NCBI RefSeq assembly: GCF_964340395.1
Contig: NC_135564.1
Span: 2,891,001-2,955,000, forward strand
DNA: 64,000 nt
Source of the DNA: Glandiceps talaboti
Lineage: Eukaryota; Hemichordata; Enteropneusta; Spengelidae
Direction of reading: 5' to 3'
Shown here: piece after piece, positions 1-12,939 of the stretch
How positions within the stretch are numbered: position 1 is the first letter of the stretch
How the letters are laid out: each line of letters begins with the position of its first letter
The notes under the pieces: generated by a model
The model's input: only the letters and a program-made list of their open reading frames with translations
Databases searched by the model: none
What the model was told of the DNA's origin: nothing
Position numbers and translations under genes: made by a program

Positions 1-239
1 TATTTATGATTTGTGTGATCAATGAAATTGTTTGTGACCCTTACACATTCTACTAGATATGGAATCAATAAGAACAGAACTATTTGTTTTGATGCAGTAT
101 ACTACTCAAGTATGTGGTGTGTTATCATGAATTTAACAGCACTTTCTTTTGTGGTAAATATTAGTTTCAGAGTCTTTGAAATAGCAAAAACAATATATAA
201 GAATCTTATGCAATAGTTATAACCCATTGACGAAACTAT

Positions 240-560
240 AATATGGCGGCAATCTAATAAGACATTCCACACTGCAAGCAGGAAATTGAGAATATAGCAC
301 CCTTAATCAAATTGGGGGTACCATCACCTCATAGTACCATTTCTTAAGAGCTTTGTCCCTTGGTATTCTGTAAAAGTGTAAATCAGGGATGTTTTTTGTA
401 TTGTTCAGATATCGAGGAAAGCAACAGTGCTCTATGATTAAACCAAGTAACCTATACCATGTATACCCAATGTACACGTAGACAGGAAGTAGAGCGCCAC
501 CATGGCAAATTTTGGAAAGGCCTATTGGTTGGTATTTAGGTTATCCGCGGAGTTACTATG
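240..560 (+). repeat. Dispersed repeat family A, copy 1
   Basis: About 300 bases that match, in reverse complement, the segment at 14040-14340, by eye roughly 80% identical with small indels. Shared landmarks include ATCAGGGATGTTTTT, CCATGTATACCCAATGTACA (diverged in copy 2), GAAGTAGAGCGCC and CTCATAGT. No coding capacity is seen. Probably a non-autonomous transposable element. Confidence 0.8.
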
Positions 561-1849
561 CTAATAAGTTGAAACTGATCATATTACATGGCATTTTCAA
601 TTTGGTAGCAGTTTTAAGTATCACTCTCCAAAGTTCATATACAGTATGTAGACTACCTGACAATGTCAGTTGGAGTGATTTTTCTTAGAAACTGATCGCT
701 TCAAATAATATCGTAGGGCTGCCGGGTAGATGAGTCACCCACGGAGTAAGTAGCGACTACTTGGGGTGTGTATTTGGTATTTGCCTATAGCTCACATTTA
801 GATAGGCATGACGTTCGGAATGTTACTCAAGAGATACTATTCAACTATGTTGCCAACGATACAATAGTAAGTGATTGATAAGTGCTATATATGCACCTCG
901 TTCTCGGGCAAAATCGGTTGGAGATCCGTTGATGGTTTCCGTTCCTTGTCAAAACGTCACCCCAGGCATAGTGAATGAGCCAAAGTAAAAGTGAATGCCA
1001 GGTTTGTGATTGAATCATCATAGTAGTGGAGGACACGACCCCATGAAGTCTGAATGCTACATTGCTTGGAGATCACAAGAAAGTTGTATCACTTGGTAAC
1101 CAAATGAACTGTAACAAAACTATACAGTAATGAAATGATATGAATTGTCAATTCAATTCAGCTTAGGGACAGCAAGGGCGAACATTTTTTAAATCTTCTT
1201 TTATCACAAATAATTATTACTAGTCACGATTTGTCGGTTAGAAGTTTATGCTCCATTTAATATCTTAAGTGATGTATCACGTATTCATGCGGGAGATCAG
1301 GTGTGCTTGGAGCTAGATGAACGAATTTGCTAATTCCTGTGAGCAATATTCCGCTCTCGACAAAGATTGTTCTGCAGTTGCCGTAAAAAGGCCTGTTTTT
1401 TTACGACGATATATAGCTTGACCGTAATACTTTCCTGCTGGTGAATATCCAATTATAACGTCACTAATATCGCCATCGACAATTCAATCCTTCTGGAATA
1501 CTCAGTTGAACGTGACAACACTTTATTATAAATTTGACCCTTTGCGATAGGTCATACAATGGCGAAGCAGTGTTCATGTACTCAACCGTCTTGTATTCAT
1601 ACACAAGTATATCATATCGGTATCATGAGCGTTTTTATAACTTCGACTTTCACGTTCAGGCATGGATAGGAGACTGTCTGGCGGGATAAAAGATATTTGT
1701 ATTTCATTGACTGAATTAACACATGCCTTCACAAACAGACAAGAGTTATCCTGCTACAGAATTGCCACAATGCGTGCCCAGGGAGATTGTCTTGAAAAAC
1801 CCTAGATGCAATATATTCAAGAAAGAATACACATTTTATTCAATGCCAA

Positions 1850-1850
<1 letters not shown>
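561..1850. other. Intergenic, nothing recognised
   Basis: Only one frame slightly over 60 codons (minus, 845-1036), without family resemblance. No repeat structure was noticed. Confidence 0.5.
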
Positions 1851-1880
<30 letters not shown>

Positions 1881-1918
1881 CATACATACATACATACATA
1901 CATACATACGTACATAGA

Positions 1919-1949
<31 letters not shown>

Positions 1950-2067
1950 CATACATACATAAATACATACATACACACATATATACACACATACATACAT
2001 AAATACATTCAGACATGCAAACATTCATTCATACATACACACACACATACATACATACATACATACA

Positions 2068-2099
<32 letters not shown>

Positions 2100-2198
2100 C
2101 AGACAGACATGAGACATACATACATACATATACATACATACATACATACATACATACATACATACACACACACATACATACATACATACATACATACA

Positions 2199-2230
<32 letters not shown>

Positions 2231-2290
2231 CAGACAGACAGACAGACATACATACATATACATACATACATACATGCAGACATGCAAATA
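1851..2290. repeat. Long (CATA)n array
   Basis: About 440 bases of CATA units with CACA, CAGA and CATT variants. All long frames here on both strands (HTYI, MYVC) are products of the repeat. Confidence 0.98.
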
Positions 2291-5200
2291 TATAGAAAAA
2301 CAAGCACGAACGACGAGTACTTTAATCGTAATGTAAAACCTTGCCCTTGTGTAATATTCTACCGCTTCAATGTTGGTCAGATTTTTACTACAGGTGACTG
2401 TCGATGCGTGGCACGTCTTTTGATTAGCCATACGATTTGATATGTGCCATAGTATGTATAAATAACAGTTCAATGTTTTGGTTTAAATGCACGAACTCTT
2501 CGTTTGTGACGTCGCGAAGGTAAGTATGTCATTCGTGATAGCACAAAATGATTAATATTTATTGACGCTAATTGATTGGTCATGGTTTTTGATCCAATTA
2601 ACTTGTCTCCAATCAACTTTTATAATTGAGTTACGTCAGTGCGGCTGTCGGTGTACATTAAATCACAGCACCGATTTATTACGTTTAGTTACTGTGGATA
2701 AAATATGCAATTAGACTTTGATTTGGGAAGTCGTAACTATGGTTACAGAATAACTGAGTCAATGGAAACGAAGTGTAGTTTATGCTATATCTCTGTGTAC
2801 GCACATATTCTGATAAGGAATACAAAATACTAAACGAAAATAAGATGGAAAACGTGAGAAAAAACACTCACGAGATGTGAGGTAAATAAAAATGACGAGC
2901 TTTGTGAATACTTTGAAGCACCCTATTAACAATTCAGCACATACTTAACATGTCTATTAAAGAATATGGTGACATATTCTCGTGCTTTCTGCGTTGACGC
3001 GATTACATCACCAGAAAATAAATGGGATTAAAATGCAAGATGAAAAAAAAGCGAAATACCGATAACGAGTGTTAGGCATTGCAATGAAACGTTATCAAAT
3101 TTGGCATAATGTATTGAAATAATACTTAATGATGAGAGATAAACGAAAATCTCAGTGCAAATGTCAAGGTATGAGATATTATATGTTATTCATTGTTGCA
3201 AGGTATATTTTATTGCTGTGAGCACACGGCTTAACTAGTTCAACGAGTGGGTGAACACAGTCATACGTACATACACTACATTTAAAATGTGATGTATTTC
3301 TTGTAGAACCCTGTTTTGATTCGGTTGTCATGGACATTATTTAAAACACATTTATGAAATGATATGAATTGAAGATATAGAGTCAGTACGTGAAAAGCCT
3401 TGTCGTGTGTAGAAGTAGAAACACACAGTGATCATTCATATTTGAATATTAGATGGCCTTTCACCAGGTTTCCATATATTGTCACAATGGCATATCAAAA
3501 GAGATCCATCAACTTTTTTAAAATTTATTTTTGCCATAGGTCGAAAAGAAAACAACATTTACATACCAAGTGAGGAAAATGAACTAGTTATTATAATAAG
3601 TAAACACAGCGGCAATGAAAAAATAAATATAAAAAATAACTTTAACTTCTGGCTGGACCACAAAAATAGTTTGTTCAAACTAGTCGAGTTTGTGGCCCAA
3701 GGAAAACATGTACAGTAACATATGTATAACAGACGAGCAAAAAAAAAAAGAAGAAGCAAAGTTGGTTTTATAGTGTAAATGAAGGATATTTTATTATACA
3801 AGTCAGGAAAAATTACCTTGTCGAAACAATTCGTCTAGATTCGATTGACTTCTTTAGTGGACCGAATGTTTTCGCCAGGTGTTAATGACGTCACGTGTTT
3901 ATCGAAAAGAATCGCACTCAGAACAAAAACATTAATAAGGTACGGGTAATAACTTGAATATCGATAGGTCTAAATCCTCTGGCATTGCTGTGCTCCCCTG
4001 TGCCTAGTCTTAGTGAAAAATTAGGCAGGAATTGGGTTAAGCACAATATCAATTGGTGGGCTGCACAAGCAGGAGCTTGCTAGAGTCTCTTCAGAACACG
4101 TGTGTGGGGCTATCTACAGAATTGAGAGCTGCTATAGAGGAACATAGGAAATATAGGGAAAATGTCGGGCAAAGACAATGGAATCGGCTGTAGCAGGGGA
4201 TTCATTGGTCATAGGACATCGTGGAGACATTGATGGGTAGCAACTAGTGTGAGAAGAGACAAGATATTTACAAGAGAGTGACGCAAGGCACTTGGTATCC
4301 GGACGGAAAGAAGTCGAGCATGAATCAGGATGGGGGCAGCTGTCACATGTATTCCGAAGTTGTTATCATTTACCACGTGACGTCATTAACACCTGGCGAC
4401 AGCATTCAGTTGAAATATTTGGACTAGGTAATATTTCCTGCTTGTTAGAAAATGACTTTAATTTATATATGGTGATGAGTTGAAAATATCGCATGGGATC
4501 GAATGGTAGCAGTAATATTATCCGCCGCTGAAGTTTGAGAATGTTAATCAATGCCGGAATACAGGAAAGCAAAATACCTTAGAACGACAAGTGCTATAAT
4601 ATGGGTAATCTCTCTAGGTGTCGGTACACACGGGAAGCCTTGGTAGGGGTATGCGGCCCACTGGACAAACCCCTTACCCCGCAGATTCTAGTTCTATTTT
4701 TGACTAATAATCGTTACCCTTCACTAGACCATGTATGTTTGGTAGACTCAATCTTGGACTGTAATAGGCATGCGCAATCAATATTAAAATGCAAAAAAAA
4801 AAAATACTCAATGGACAGAAATTCAAATATGATTCATTAGATGCCCAGAGAAACAGAGAAAGTTATGTACGGACCTTGTCATGCCCTAAAAATCCGTTTT
4901 CTCTAAAACATGTATAGAAAGGTTTTCATGATCCAATTCAATCCAATATGGCTAAGTGAGTCCACTAAAAGTTCATTGTAGCATTCTGATGAACGTTGAC
5001 ATTTGGTGCAATGAAATAAAGATGACTTTGAAAATTGTATGAACGTCATATTGAATATTTGATGTTTCGGCAAATGTGAAGTCATCACCTTTATGTCAGT
5101 AAATGTATAAGGGTAAGGCATTAATATACTAGTTTCAACTGTTATAGAGCGTGCAACATAGCCCTGTCACTGGTCCCAAACCTGAATGGATCTCTGTAGA

Positions 5201-5605
5201 ATTATGTGTGTTTGTGTTTATATGTCTGCATAACAGAAAATCGCTGGGAGCAATTTCCAGCACAACAATTTAAAAAACAAACAAACAAAACCCCACTCAT
5301 TGTATTCTACAGTTTGCACAGTATGCCTACATGGTAGCCTTATATACACTTACTGTACTCATATCAGCGTTAAACTTTGTATACAGGCTTTTGCGCAACT
5401 ACACCATGAAGAAAACCCCCACTTGAAATCAAGACAATTTAAAGTGATTGCAAAGATTTGAATGCTTTCTATAGCGACTATCGTGAATTTCTGCTTTCAT
5501 ATGGTTTCTTCTGCTTTACAATGTCGTACTGTATGTCGTATGTAAAATCTATGAAAGCAAGTACACAATTATCTCGTCCCTAAAACATTACAGAGCATTC
5601 AGTAT
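2291..5605. other. Intergenic, nothing recognised
   Basis: AT-rich, with frames up to 80 codons but no splice-flanked conserved segment or family motif that I can defend. A run of ten A's at 4794-4803 and a poly-A-like tract at 3739 are the only local features. Confidence 0.45.
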
Positions 5606-5608
5606 TTA

Positions 5609-5663
5609 CGGGGGATGGGGGGGATGGGGGGTGGGGGGGGGGGTGGGGTGGAGGGGTGGGGTG
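5609..5663 (+). repeat. G-rich tract with G-quadruplex potential
   Basis: About 55 bases, almost all G with single T or A spacers, including a run of 12 G's around 5632-5643. There are many more than four G-runs of three or longer, which is the sequence requirement for intramolecular quadruplexes. Confidence 0.85.
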
Positions 5664-5856
5664 ACGAATCACATTTTACAATCCATAGTTTTGTGACCAA
5701 ACTGAAGATCCAATTATTGTCAATTCGTTTTGTGTGTTTTCAGATGTAAAAGTGAGATGAGCATTCAACATTTATTTTTACGAGTACTTTACATGCAAAA
5801 ATACAAAAATAAAAATAAATATATTGTAAGAAAAGTGTTTAATAAAACGATGCATT

Positions 5857-5906
5857 TTGTTGAGTGTCCGTGGTGTTGTTGTTAAATATGATGGTGATGA
5901 TAGCAG

Positions 5907-5945
<39 letters not shown>

Positions 5946-6201
5946 CGACGATGACGACGACGACGACGACGACGATGATGATGATGATGATGATGTTGAT
6001 GATGATGATGATGATGATGATTTAGTTTTGAATGTCATAGAGAACATGGACAGTGATACATGTACTGACTCAAGTAGTACCAGTGAGTCAGATTAGAGTG
6101 ACACTGATAATGGCAATACTGAAGATGAAGGTGATTATGATGACAATGATATCAGGGAACTTTTACAAGTGACCAGATCAGGCAGAGTATGCACAACATG
6201 A
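5857..6201 (+). pseudogene. Acidic-repeat ORF with RSGRVCTT end, probably a decayed transposon-derived frame
   Basis: A frame begins MLSVRGVVVKYDGDDSSDD, passes through about 45 Asp codons from a GAT/GAC repeat, and reaches a TAG after STSESD. Past that stop the same frame continues SDTDNGNTEDEGDYDDND, IRELLQVTRSGRVCTT, then TGA, then KTCFRY. The acidic region followed by 'TRSGR' recalls the ends of some transposon-encoded proteins. Two stops break it. The assignment is a guess from composition and one short motif. It may equally be a repeat that is open by chance. Confidence 0.3.
5889..6021 (+). repeat. (GAT/GAC)n trinucleotide repeat
   Basis: About 44 units, mostly GAT with a central block of GAC. 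The block structure shows separate expansions of the two variants. Confidence 0.97.
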
Positions 6202-6374
6202 AAAACATGTTTTAGATACTAACTAGATAGTGTATGATTATAAGAGAAAGGTAACTAGCCAGTCTTTTACTGTTTTGTCACTTTATATGTACAAATATTG
6301 CTTTATCTAGTCAAAAATCATTTAATTTGTATGTATACATTTAATGGGAATACTGATTAACGTTCAGTATATGT

Positions 6375-6500
6375 CATGGGGAGGGTCAAGTTCTACAGAA
6401 TGGGACAAAGGGGAGGGTTACTTTTTACAAATGGAGAATGGGGAGAGGGTCATGTTTTACTTAATAGACAATGTGTGATTTCCTCCGACCCTCCCCTTGT
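6375..6500 (+). repeat. Short degenerate GGGGAGGGT tandem repeat
   Basis: Three diverged units, each starting GGGGAGGGTCA or GGGAGAGGGTCA and followed by a T/A-rich spacer with TTTTACA or TTCTACA. The unit is about 35-45 bases. Confidence 0.6.
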
Positions 6501-9500
6501 AAATACTGAAGGCTCCCTTATTGTAGCTTTTTGATTCGAATATATTCCGCATTTCCGAAATATCACCCACTTAGGAATGCTCTAATTTACTTGTACTATA
6601 GTAATACTGAGCTCTTACTTCAAGTAAGCCAATTACTGGACCGAAATTGAATATTTAGGCAATTAGGCTGGGGGTTTCCTTAGCAGACAAACCCTTGAAT
6701 CAATTACTTTCCAGACAATGCAGGTTAATGATACAAGTCTCCCGGTAGCTTATATCGAATTACATATTCTGTGAAGTTTCTACATTTTAAAGGAAATGTA
6801 TAAAGCGAAATGAAATCAACTCATTGATAAAACATTTTGATGATTGTATTTAAATGCTAATGTGGCAAACATTTGTACTTAGTGAATTTTGAACTGAATT
6901 TGCCATATTTACAATTGGAAAAGCTCAAATGTAAATTGAGTCGAGGTCACACCACCTGCGATCACGAAAATATTGGAATCTAACGTATGATTGATAAGTG
7001 TAACCGACGAACACCATGTCAGGGGATTATATGAGTTATCACAGGAAATTGTACTGAGGTCGTAACGACCTCAAATACATGTACAGATTATGCTTCCAAG
7101 CACGAAGGAACTGCTCTAAATCCATATAAATGTTGTTATACCATGATAAATGATAGAACTATACCTTCTGGACAGGGTTCCATCTAAAGTGAAATATTTC
7201 ATATATTTAGTGGTTTGTTTCTGTTTGTTTGCTTTTCAGACTGTATTGCTTGGGTAGATCATCACGGCGTTTGGATGCAGTATAATAGGTAGGCATATAG
7301 AAATATACTGTGGCACTCACTGTAGCTTGTAAATCATAATCTGATAGTACGTTATATTGCATGGTCCAGATTGGATTTTGTTTTGACAATCGTCAAAGGG
7401 CATAACATTTGATTTTATTCCCTTACAAAGTATTAAAAACTGTGTACTCTGACTTGACGCATACTCCACTCATCGTAGCATCCACTTGGACATTATGGTA
7501 GCACATGATGGTGGCTTCACGTCTAAAAGTTATCTATTGATGCATAATACATTCAATGACCAACATAGTACATTCTGTGACGTAATACACTGACGTCATT
7601 GCCATACTTTCACTGTGCCCAGGCGATGTCGTATACACTTCAGACATTCGTTGGAGTTGTTGAAGGATCTTAAAGTGAAATTCAATTTCATATTTTCGTA
7701 GGTAGTAGTACTAGTAGTAGTATGCTCGTGGGTAGTAATATTGCCAAAGTATTTCGAATAGTTTCCATTCGGTCGTAACTGTTAATATGTATGATTGAGC
7801 AAATGTTGATTTCATTATTTTCTTCATGTCATTGTTTGTGATGGTTATTCTATTCTATGCTTCTGTCTGTATGTAAATGTAGTCCATTGACGCCTTACAC
7901 ACTGTTTTGTCCTTATACATCTATGGAAACCAAATGTACTGACAAATTTACAACAGCTCATTTTAATCTACGAGATTCGTTCATCTAGGGTTTGGTACTG
8001 AGTTTTATTGAGTCCGGGACACTAATCAGCATGTTCATTTGATAAACAGACGTGTTGAAATAAATCATACTTAGCTTAGTTCCCGGGTATCCCACGAATT
8101 GCAAATTGGAGCAATTTGCCATGGTTTACAACCCGATCACGTTTAGCTTGACTGAATTTCCTACTCCTCACACGTCGTCGCATAGTCATTGGAGTCCACG
8201 CTTCATTAGGTACAATGTACTGTAGAAGTCTCGATTAAATTTTAGAAAGAACCGTACATGTAGGGGAATAACAGAATACGCACTACTGCGATATTATCGT
8301 TTTCGAATTCATCTGCAATATGATGCTATGCACACAACTAGCAATGCTTACAGACAAAAGACACCACATTATGTAATGAGTCACGAGGAAAGTGTTGATT
8401 GCCGCAATTTCATGTTCAATATTCGAAGCCTTGAATTTACCAGAACTCATTTTGTTGCTGTTCACTCAGGTTTCCAACGATGGCACTGATACTGTATCAC
8501 CTTGTCAATGAAATATGACCTCTTTTGATATCTAGTTAACATCAGCAACCTATAGTACATACATATGTATAACGTTCCATTTGATATCTATTCACGATAC
8601 ATTGCTAACATAATCATCACAGCCATATTTAGAAAACAGTCCTTTTGGTAATTGTGATAATTTGGGTTTTTTGAAACATCTATAGAACGTATAAGGTGAA
8701 CGTACTTTCTAAAAATTATAGCCTAGCGACGGTTGTCGTATGTATTGTGACGTTGGCTATAGAGGCCACCAAGCATGCTTTGGCTCGGTGTATGACAGTG
8801 AGAAAGAGGCTTAATAAGTGGAACTGTAAAACTATTCAGAGAACTCGTCTAATGTTCATTCTCGCATGGATAGGCATGACATGTCTATTACCGATAATTT
8901 GAAAGTACCATTAATTGTGTTAGATAAACACAGAGGAGATGCTATCGAATCTAACATAGCTGCAAAGCTAAACAGTACATTCATTATTCCAACGCCAACA
9001 CGAATATTTTAGTAATAATAAAATCAAGCACGGCAATTCATTTAAATTATCGTTCAAACTTTACGAGCGTTGTTAACATGTGTAACCTGTTTTATGGAAG
9101 ATCACATTATTGTGAAGTCGCATTGGATCGAGTTTCACATTGAGATTAAAGCATATGCTGCTTTTCTTCTACAATTCTAATAATCCACCCGTCAGTTTCC
9201 ATTCATGCACAAAAATATAAGAATATTTTGATAAAATCTTCAAAAGCAAGATAAAAAGGGAAACAATACTATTCATGAAATTATTCGCACTATTGTATAA
9301 TAGCATTATCAGTAAAGTTTGATTCATTGGTCGAGACATTTACTTCGGATAACAATATTTCTTAAATGTCGAAACAGACCTATACCTTTGTATCAGTATT
9401 AATTTGTTTAAAAGTGAAATCAAATACGTATGAAAGGCTATATTGGCAGACAACGAGAAACAAAGTACATGTTAATATTCTACCATGCTACATACTAATA

Positions 9501-9629
9501 AGAGTCATGTAACAATATGTTTGATATCACAAATATAACTTCACAAAAGTAACAATTAATATGTTAGGCAAAGTAAAACATACATGATCATGTGTTAGAT
9601 TAGTTGTGGGGTAATTGTATGTAAACACT
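6501..9629. other. Intergenic, nothing recognised
   Basis: AT-rich, with no frame above 68 codons and no repeats beyond short GTAGTA runs near 7700. Confidence 0.45.
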
Positions 9630-9664
9630 TTAGGCCAGAAAAAATAAAAAAGCTGTTCAACGGG
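9630..9664 (+). repeat. Left terminal inverted repeat
   Basis: 35 bases, identical to the reverse complement of 10842-10876. Confidence 0.9.
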
Positions 9665-10841
9665 AAACCTAACCCAACTCATTGGGTAGGTAGGGCGACT
9701 TTTTCTTTTACAATGCTTGACAAGAATGTAAAAACAAACCATATATAATGCATGATGGCAAAATATTTCAAGTTGAGTTACATAGTACTTATTCAGTCAT
9801 TGATATCATCTCTTGCAATTTGTCTGTATGACAATCAATTTCCATCAGTTGTAAAGTTAGGAAATGTATACAATTTACGGTTAAACACATTTTATAGCTC
9901 CTCTCACCCTCTCCTCTCAAAAATGTTGAGAACCGCCAAATGAAACTCCAGAATTATTTTAACCACTACACTGCAGTGGAGATATAAAATTATATCGTAC
10001 AATGTTGCATTAAAAATAACAGCGATAACCAACTCCAAGAACAAACGAGATTACTTTACAAAGAATGTGGATTTCACATACATAAGAAGATGTCTCATAA
10101 TGAGCTCTAACCTATACAGGGAGGTACTTAGCCAGCCACCTGCCATCTTGTTTTGGGAGAAAGACAATCACCTATCACCGTGATTGCTACTGATTGGAAG
10201 GAGACACCTCCAAATATGAAATCCTTTTTTAAAATAAGACAATGTAGGAGGCCATTTAGAGGCATAAAATATCAAACCATAGACATTTTATAGTCTTACA
10301 ATGCTTAAATATGGTCTTAAGTTACCAGAATTGAGAGACAATTATGCTATGCAGTACATATTATCTGGCTATGTATGAAGTATATTTTGTTGTGGCAAAG
10401 CTGAAAGATATCTTGCGGATGTGCACTTGGTAAATGACGTCTCCTGAAGTTTAATTTGGTTCCAAAAAATCGCAAATAAAGAGCAAAACATTTCAAGACT
10501 TTCAGACTATCAGACTTTTGATGGCACAATGAATGTTCAGCCCCTTTCCCATCGTCGTTAAGATTTGCTCATTCCTTTTATTGGATATGCAATAGCTTAG
10601 TTTAATCTCAATTCACTCTTGTATGCATCATCAGAGCCAAGTAAATCACTGTATACGATATTATATAACTTGGAATTGTCTTAAATGTATATTGTTACAT
10701 GTATCATTCAGAAAATATAAAGAAATCTCCTTAATTTTGAAACAAAGTGTGCACTTTACTGACATGCGAAGTCCATATGAGGATATATTGCCCATCACCA
10801 AAAAACCCAAACTGAAATGCCAAAAATATAGGTAGGTCGGG

Positions 10842-10876
10842 CCCGTTGAACAGCTTTTTTATTTTTTCTGGCCTAA
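10842..10876 (-). repeat. Right terminal inverted repeat
   Basis: Ends CAGCTTTTTTATTTTTTCTG followed by GCCTAA. Perfect inverse of the left end. Confidence 0.9.
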
Positions 10877-11407
10877 TACAGGACTAAAAGCATTGTGTCA
10901 TTTCGTAGCCAAGTTGAAGCCCTAAAAACGACACGAAAGACGTGCATATGCATATGTATATAAAAATACACTAGTCTAAACACCAAGACATGTAATTCAA
11001 TACCAAATACGTGGCATTTCACAAACTTTGCATCTTATGTGATATTTCAGTGATATTTCAAAAGATGTTTAAAACCCATAGTAAGATGTTTTGTCATCAT
11101 GGTTTGTATTCCTACTGTTTCACATTTTTGGAACAGGTTCAACAGAATACGTAAGGTCAAAGGTCAAATTTTCAATAGTCACCATGGCCTTACGAGTAGT
11201 TTTTTTTAATGAAACACACATTTCATGTCATCAAAGAAATAAGGAACATCCCTGAAATTCATGACATATTGTTCTACGAATGAAACTAGCTACATAGAAA
11301 AGTATAACTAGTAAATGTGCAAATTGAATATAAACATGTGTAATATTTTTTATGCTAGGCTGTTAAAGACATTGACTTGTTTACTGGCAATAAAATACAA
11401 TATCTAA

Positions 11408-11458
<51 letters not shown>

Positions 11459-12003
11459 CCATAACAACAACCCAAAACGAAACAAAATGTAGATGAACAA
11501 AAGACTCGTGACAATACTACAAACATAGACGTTGGAATAGGCACGCAATCAACCAGTTCATAAATAGACAAACCTGGTACTATACGTTTTGGATATGTTT
11601 TCATTCAGTAATTAGCTTCAGAGAATAAAAGATGCACTTATGTTGATTAACTTTTTGCTATATTGTGTATAATCCCTTAAGGCCCATGGTCTGTTTTATT
11701 ACGGATATAAAATTAATGCTTTTTTAAGAATTCTTCTTCCTGATATATGATTAAAAGCGGCTCGTTTTAAATATAATTTGACACAGCTGTACTACTGGAA
11801 AAAATACATTTTCGTTCTAAATGAATTGGTATTTATGAATGTTTGCATTACATACGACTGCAGCGAAAACAATCATTGGAAAATGTGTTCTCGGAAATAA
11901 ACTTGATAAAAAGCACCTCAAAAACTACGATAGTACTTATATGGTGATATAAAACGACGAGTGTTGTCTGTACAAGTGTAGTTTTTATCTTGATGGTTCC
12001 TAC
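10877..12003. other. Intergenic with (CAA)n tract
   Basis: Holds a (CAA)n microsatellite at 11409-11460 (about 17 units). Nothing else recognised. Confidence 0.5.
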
Positions 12004-12102
12004 CTTGGGAGCCAGCGGAGTTTCAACATAGTTTAGGTTTTCGTCATTTCCACTATGTTCGTTGATGTCGTAGTATTGAATAAGCAGGAAGGCTCGTGAA
12101 AC
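12004..12102 (-). CDS. Candidate coding exon of an unidentified gene
   Basis: A 99-base segment, open in only one frame (33 codons), flanked by a strong acceptor (TTTTTTCTTCTGTTATCAG) and a good donor (CCCAAG|GTAGGA), phase 0 on both sides. It encodes VSRAFLLIQYYDINEHSGND followed by ENLNYVETPLAPK, an amino-acid mix that looks protein-like rather than random. I do not recognise the family and found no certain partner exon. The 14816-14941 segment upstream on the same strand may belong with it, but the phases need a missing exon. Confidence 0.35.
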
Positions 12103-12892
12103 CTGATAACAGAAGAAAAACGTAGACAATCAGGTAAGGCTTTTGCCACTATAGTGATTAAATAGAACACTGTCTTCACCGGTGCGCATGCTCCCATAAG
12201 GCGTTCATGTTGTCAAGACAACAGGAACGTCACACTGATCAGACCTGTAGAGCTCGTGTTCGTGCAATTAACTTTGAAGTGACATAATGAGATAATGTCT
12301 AGGTCTAATCAATAACCGAGAATTATCAATAGAGCAGATTAAGAGAACATTTTGGTCATTTTAGTGATAGTTAGGGGATTATGAGTGAATATTAAATGTA
12401 ACAAGAATTCACAGTAGATTGACATATCACATATCTTAATTTCGTCTTAATCCCTTCTGAGAAGAGCATTGCATTCTACAACAACCCAATTTGATATGTA
12501 TCTGTCACTATAGCAACGATCATTGAACCTGTATACCACTGTATGGATGAGATGATTTACATAATGATAGTCCCGTGGAAAACGCAAGGAGTGTTTCCAA
12601 TTGTTCGATAATTGGAAAATGATAAGAAATCATAGCATGCAGATGCGACGGTGGATTACGAAGCCAGGGGGAGGTTAGGATAGAGGTCATGACACTTGAA
12701 TAGGAAATTAAAAGTTTAAGTGGTTGCTCAGTTGTAATTGAAGATAAAGCTATTTCATGAGTACGGTGTTCCGTTTCAAGTTTTGTTTATGCTCGTTCAT
12801 CATCCCTCTAAAAGTAAAATAATTTAGCGAACATGGCGTCTTAAAAATAGAGTACGTAGAATAAATGTCTTCGGTTTATAAATAGCTGACAA

Positions 12893-12930
12893 ATAGCTGA
12901 CGTTTCGGGATTAGCCCTTCATGCAGAGAC
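12893..12930 (-). ncRNA. Degenerate hammerhead-ribozyme-like motif (Penelope type)
   Basis: On the minus strand it reads CTGCATGAAGGGCTAATCCC then GAAACGTCAGCT. Parts of a hammerhead are visible: a CUG-AUGA-like strand (with one extra C), a GGG/CCC stem II with a CUAAU loop, the GAAAC strand, and GUC directly after it, so stem III would be only AC/GU. Such minimal variants are known from Penelope-like retroelements and act as dimers. The inserted base and a weak stem I suggest a decayed copy. Confidence 0.45.
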
Positions 12931-12939
12931 TTTCACTTT

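Larger units (their letters stand above)
9630..10876. mobile_element. Non-autonomous DNA transposon with perfect 35-bp terminal inverted repeats
   Basis: The first 35 bases (9630-9664, beginning TTAGGCCAGAAAAAATAAAA) are exactly repeated in inverse at 10842-10876. The element is 1247 bp and has no transposase-like frame (the longest internal frame is 70 codons), so it is non-autonomous or internally deleted. Just inside the inverted repeats both ends carry TAGGTAGG-like sequence. The outer TA on each side could be a TA target duplication as in Tc1/mariner elements, but the flanks are too short to be decisive. Confidence 0.85.

Noticed and set aside
1806-2473. Long overlapping frames of HTYI or MYVC repeats on both strands (also at 35.5, 42.7, 58.9, 61.2 and 61.9 kb)
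   Set aside because: They are translations of CATA/GTAT microsatellites. A tetranucleotide repeat is open in all frames if it contains no stop.
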